Shown here one piece after another: positions 59,514 to 64,000 of a stretch of 64,000 nucleotides of DNA. How positions within the stretch are numbered: position 1 is the stretch's first letter; each line of letters starts with the position of its first letter. Position numbers and translations under genes: made by a program. The stretch covers positions 68,340,211 through 68,404,210 of the forward strand of contig NC_083604.1 in NCBI RefSeq assembly GCF_029168945.1, read 5' to 3'. The notes beneath the pieces are model-generated. The model was not told the DNA's origin and did not search any database. It was given only the letters and a program-made list of their open reading frames with translations. Source of the DNA: Cannabis sativa (lineage: Eukaryota > Streptophyta > Magnoliopsida > Rosales > Cannabaceae).

Positions 59514-61383
59514 ATCAACATGTTATAAACTGATGGTATGTCTACCACGAGGAACTCTTGCATTTAGGTTACTGACAGCAGTGACTCTCCCATAGTGAGC
59601 GGAAGCTCAATAGTTCCTAAGCTTGAGACTTTGTCTCCCATGAATCCATAAAGATTTACCATGCATGACTTCAATCTTACATTCTTTAGGCCCATCTTTC
59701 TTAATATTTCTTTATAGAGAATGTTTACTGGGCTTTCGTTATCCATAAGTACCATTATTATCCTCTTATTCGCGAGTTAGAATGTAGTGACCATAAGGTC
59801 TATGTGGGGAAACATAACATGGGATGTGTCCTCCTCAATAAAGACTATTCAAGGTTCCTCGGGTTTTGCACATTTTAGTAGTTCAGGTGCAAAAACTGAT
59901 TCTTGGTTCTTCACTTAGTTTATGTATCTTTTCTGCACGTTATTGTTGGTCCCAAAAGATGGGGCCCTCCAAAAATAACCAAAATGTCCTCACCTTCAAC
60001 TAGGGAAGGTTGTACATTATGGTTTAGATTCTGGTTGTTGGGTTAGTTATGTTCATTTCCTCTGTTTCTTATTGTCTGAAGTAACCTCGGGAAATTAGTC
60101 CTTCAATCTCTTCATTCGACTGAAGACACTCTTTTGTAGTGTGACCTATATCTTTATGGAACCAACAATACTTGTTTTGATCTCGCTTATTTCTCTCATT
60201 TTTCATTGGTGCGGGTTTTCGAAATGTGACCCAATTTTCATTTGCGAGAAAAATGTTCTCACGAGTTTCATTCAATTATGTATAAACATAATATAGTGGA
60301 ATACATTTCTCGTACTTCTTTTGTTTTTTCTTATTCTTTGATGAATCTTTTGACACATCTTTCCTCTTTCCACTTGACTGATTTCCTTTGCTCGCATCTC
60401 ATGCCTTTGTAGTTATTATACTTGCAGTGGCAGTACTCGAGCTAGGTTTGTCTTTCGAGCTGGATTTTAGCAACTTCAGTTCGTTATGTGCTTCTTATCT
60501 TTGCACAAAAATTAAAGCCCTATCATTAAATTCACCAATTAATTTATCTGGTCAGCCTTGTAAATCATCCTAGAGCTCACAATTATTCCAGTCTAAAGTG
60601 TTGTTAATTGGATACTGACGTTCATGTTTCTAACTTTTGTTGTTGCTGTACTAAAGCGACTTAAAAAGGCCTTTAGTGACTCCCCTGGTTGTTGATTGAT
60701 GTTTGTTAATGACGATGCTTCTGGTCTTCTGCTTCTCGTAGCCTAAAATTACTTTTTGAATTCCTTAAATAGTTGTTCTTGTGAAATGATGGAATGATTT
60801 GTAAATTTATCAAACCAACTACTCGCCGCTCCACTTAAAGACATGGGGAACAATATGCAACGTAAGTTATTTGAAAAATTACTTGCATTATGGTGTTAAA
60901 ATTGTTCAAATGTGTCACTGTGTCGGTGGTTCCATCGTATTAATCGACATGTGGATTCTTGAATTCCTTTGGAAAGTGAGAATTGAGTATGTTAGGATGA
61001 AATGATATGTCTCCTCGTCAGAGTCATACCCTGACAACTTCCCATATACTCCATCCTGATATTGCCTGAACTTATCCTCCAATAGTATGACCATTAGTTG
61101 AAATGGATCCACAATAGGTTATTCGACTTGTTCTTACTGATTTTCCATGTTATGATTTAATCGTTCTCGGAGGTCTGGAGCATTTTGGTTTAGTTACTCA
61201 TGTAATTCGGGGTGTCTATGGTTCAAATGCTCACGGAGATCAAGTTCACAGCGCCTACATTTCTTAGGTCATAATTACTTACTGATCTCATTGGCGAGAT
61301 ACTTTTAGATTGGTAACTCTACGAGTTACTCATGATTTCTTATTCATCTTGGTAACGACACCAGACATTTCTTTCTCTTTCTA
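59514..61383 (-). pseudogene. Tat-D gag-protease remnant
   Basis: Protease at 59564-59755 ([13 protein letters not shown]: Asp-Asn-Glu-Ser where Tat-A has Asp-Asn-Gly-Ser). Zinc knuckle at 60069-60275 with the CX2HX4HX4C layout (CWFHKDIGHTTKEC), as in Tat-A. A further gag part near 60900-61112 (YGKLSGYDSDEE). Frames are broken by stops throughout. The hAT element interrupts the N-terminal part. Confidence 0.75.
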
Positions 61384-61391
61384 GTCGCCAT

Positions 61392-62149
61392 TAGGGCTGA
61401 ACATTTTGAACGGGTTTGACCCGAACCCGAGCAACCCGCCCGAACCCGAACTAGTGAACCCGCAAAAAAAAAATTTAAAAAAGTTTCGGGCGGGTTGGGT
61501 TCAACCCGGTACCCTTCGGGTGGGTTAGCGAGTTGAGATTTTAGGGGTACCGGGTTTCGGGTTGAACCCGCGAACCCGCCCGCCAACCCAGTTTATAAAT
61601 ATATTATATATATTTCTTTTATTACTCTTTTTTTTTATATATATATACATATATATAATATGGACTTTAGATTTTTATGGACTATGGATATTGGATATGG
61701 ATGTATTTTAAAATATTTTAGTTTTCACTTTTATCATGATTCATGAACATGAATATGAAGTTTGATTTGAATCTTTGATAAATAGGTTGTTTGTTTGTTG
61801 GTTGGATTGATTATGTATTTTTTTCTTCAATAATAGATACTATGAACAAATTGTTATATTATATATGCTTAATTTAATAAATAAAAAAATAAAATATAAA
61901 TAATTATTTGAATAAAAAATTAATTTTTTTTAAAGAGTTGACCGAGTTGACTGAGTTGACCGGGTCAACCCGCCAACCCGCTAAACCCGACCAACCAAAA
62001 CCCGCCAACCCGTGACCCGCCAACCCGTCAACCCGCCAACCCATGCCCTATTCGGGTCCGGGTTCGGTTTCAATTTTTTGAACCCGAAACCCGTGAACCC
62101 GAAACCCGCCAACCCGAAACCCGGTAAACCCGCCCGATGTTCAGCCCTA
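61392..62149. mobile_element. Non-autonomous hAT-like transposon
   Basis: 758 bases with perfect 13-base terminal inverted repeats TAGGGCTGAACAT, flanked by the 8-base duplication GTCGCCAT (61384-61391, 62150-62157). An 8-base duplication and TAGGG-type ends fit hAT. Both sides are packed with AACCCG/CGGGTT words in both orientations, while the centre (61600-61930) is AT-rich. No transposase. Confidence 0.9.
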
Positions 62150-62157
62150 GTCGCCAT

Positions 62158-63118
62158 TCTCTAATACATGACCTGGTCGATCTGCTTTGACCATGTGTCC
62201 TCGACCCATTTGGGCCAATACTTGATTCTGTCTCTTGGGAATCTTCTTGAGTAGTTTTAAAGAGATTTGCGACATGGTCCTTACTTAAGTAGATGTACAT
62301 GTTATCTCTTTCATTCTAATTTAGTACTTGTGGATGTGGAGGATGTCCTGATCTAGTTTATTCCCCTGGATTCCTTGCATTTCTTTGAGTGAATCCTTGG
62401 TTGCCATGTCACGCTTATCTAACATCTGCATTCCCACGAGACAACTTTAGGTTGTCAGGTCACATATTCCTACAATTCATATTACTGCGAGAATGCTCAA
62501 GATCTTCGGGTCGAGTTTGTCTTGTATTTATGTTTCTTGGATCTTGTGGATTTTCCATATTTACTGGAATATCCCTTGTACTCCCTGGTTGGTCATCCTG
62601 GGGATTTCTGGGATTTTCCAGACATTTTCTCCAGCAAGGGCTTCCTCATTTCTCTTAGTTCTCACTCCTCTGAGCCTTCCCCGAGGCTACCTCGTGTATA
62701 TGTTTGGTTGAGTGGGAGGTGCATCACCACGTGATGTTATGGAGGTCGCAGCCTCGCGCTCCAACTAAGCATTTCTTCGGTTCGATTTCGCTAGTCTCTG
62801 CTAAAGTTGTCTATTTTTTAATTCCACCAAAGGAACGTATTTCATTGGATCGTATACATCTTCACAACACCTTTCAGGGATCTCGTTATTAGTTCGTTTG
62901 AAACCCCATTCATCATTTCTTCTCCTAGAGTGTTGGTTCTCAATGGTCTTCACTCCCTGAGATCCCTAGGGTTCTTTTCCAAGACACTGAGATGTCTCTC
63001 TTTGTTGATCATTGTCATTATAAGGAGTATTTTCCATGCTTAAAAAAATAAAAGACGAGTGATATTCAGGGATGTGTCTTCTGAGTTTTTTTTTTTCTTT
63101 TAAAAAAAACAAAGACTC
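62158..63118 (-). pseudogene. Tat-D gag N-terminus and leader remnant
   Basis: This lies between the hAT element and the Tat-D primer site. By position it is leader plus gag N-terminus, but no clear motif survives. ORFs here on both strands are short and unconvincing. Confidence 0.45.
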
Positions 63119-63136
63119 TTAATGAAAGCACCAAAC

Positions 63137-64000
63137 TGTTAACACCAATTTTTGTTTAACCAATAAAAGAGCCTAAACTTAATAAATAATATTTCAGAAT
63201 GATAATAGTTTTAATAATAATAAACAAGAAGGTTTTTACGTGGTTTTGAAATTAATTCTTCATAGTTCACAAGTTCATCTTATTATCGAGATTTGATGAG
63301 TTTACATAATACAATGGGGGAGACAATATTCTTTTTATAGTCTTTCAAGATTGGTCATCCCTTGGTCTGGGAATTCTTCTCCTATTTATAGGTGTCTGGG
63401 AGTGGCATTTATTTCCCCTGATCTTATTTTTACAATTGTTCATGAAACATGGACAATCTCCATATTTTATATTTACAGCACATTGATAAAATAAATAGCT
63501 GCTACGTACAAACTGCCCTTATCTTTATCTAAAACGGTTGTGCTAACTAAATTTTGTTGTGACGTAGTATTACATCTTGGTCTATACCTTGCAGTATACA
63601 TTGTAAAGGAAGTGACGTTGACGTGCCCTCTTTGACCTTCTCACGTTAGACGCTTATAATAAAATATTTATATAATCTTTATAAAAATTTATGATAAGCT
63701 TTTCAAATTACATCTTGTGTGCTCCTTAGGTTAGAGAGTCTTTACACTGCCTCGTCTATCTCATATATCATCTTGTCTCGCTTATTCTTTACTTTGTACT
63801 TCTTGAGATGAACTTTTGTGTTAGTTATTTTTCTCGCTTGTCTTACTAAATGACAGTATTTATGACTCGTCCTTAATTGAATAAGGAGAGACTTAAATAC
63901 GTCCGCAATTACTATTCTTCGAGGAGGGTTACTCAACATATTTAATTCTTTAATATCCGAGCTGGTTTGTTTTCCTGCCTTTTTACACGTGTCGTGATCA
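63137..64000 (-). repeat. Tat-D 5' LTR (continues past the window)
   Basis: It starts TGTTAACACC on the plus strand next to the Tat primer site (63119-63136). It shares TTTTTACGTGGTT (63233) and the minus-strand TATA box CTATAAATAGG (63382-63391) with Tat-A. The outer end was not found before 64000. Confidence 0.72.

Noticed and set aside
61400..61580. Telomere-like repeat tract (AACCCG words)
   Set aside because: The words are not in regular tandem array, occur in both orientations, and lie within defined transposon ends.

Overview
The window reads as nuclear DNA of a flowering plant, probably a eudicot, built almost entirely of transposable elements. The evidence is plant-type Ty3/gypsy (Tat and Tekay/Del lineages), Ty1/copia, Cassandra, L1-type LINE, Helitron, hAT and Harbinger elements in AT-rich DNA. 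I found no convincing host gene, tRNA gene or functional rRNA gene. The species cannot be fixed from the sequence.

Left part (1-25745), a nested stack. A minus-strand Tat retrotransposon (Tat-A, 1-18134, left end outside the window) carries gag-protease, RT-RNase H and integrase on the minus strand. On the plus strand, between integrase and the missing 3' LTR, it carries an antisense three-exon gene with a plant gypsy-type transposase-like domain. A minus-strand Tekay/Del element (Tekay-A, 9309-17367) sits inside the Tat-A 5' LTR and is flanked by the duplication TTTTC. Tat-A lies in the interior of a large non-coding LTR element (18135-22627). That element in turn sits in a Cassandra element whose LTR contains 5S rRNA sequence (22628-23343). 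A plus-strand Tekay 3' LTR (Tekay-B, 23497-25745) follows.

Middle (25746-43565). There is an unassigned LTR fragment, then the 3' end of a second Tat element (Tat-B) with its own decayed antisense gene and LTR (28585-29229). These are followed by a 369-bp Harbinger-type MITE (30352-30720), a near full-length decayed LINE (30925-36627), a tiny 5'-truncated LINE, a long AT-rich tract with a 431-bp tandem duplication, and a probable solo Tekay LTR (Tekay-C, 41471-43565).

Right part (43566-64000). A non-autonomous Helitron (44094-53473) interrupts a tandem repeat of about 232 bp. A very young copia element (45256-52198) sits inside it. Its two LTRs differ by one base, but its pol is full of stops, and it holds two four-hairpin blocks with a ninth related hairpin elsewhere. 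Next come the 5' LTR and gag remnant of a plus-strand Tat (Tat-C, 54780-56415), joined to a decayed minus-strand Tat (Tat-D, about 56416 to the window end). Tat-D is interrupted by a solo LTR (57613-59508, duplication TACCC) and by a 758-bp hAT-like element (61392-62149, duplication GTCGCCAT).

No element here looks autonomous. Recurrent damage is C-to-T nonsense mutation, single-base frameshifts and illegitimate deletions. The least explained signals are the hairpin blocks at 47359-48170 and the antisense genes of the Tat elements.
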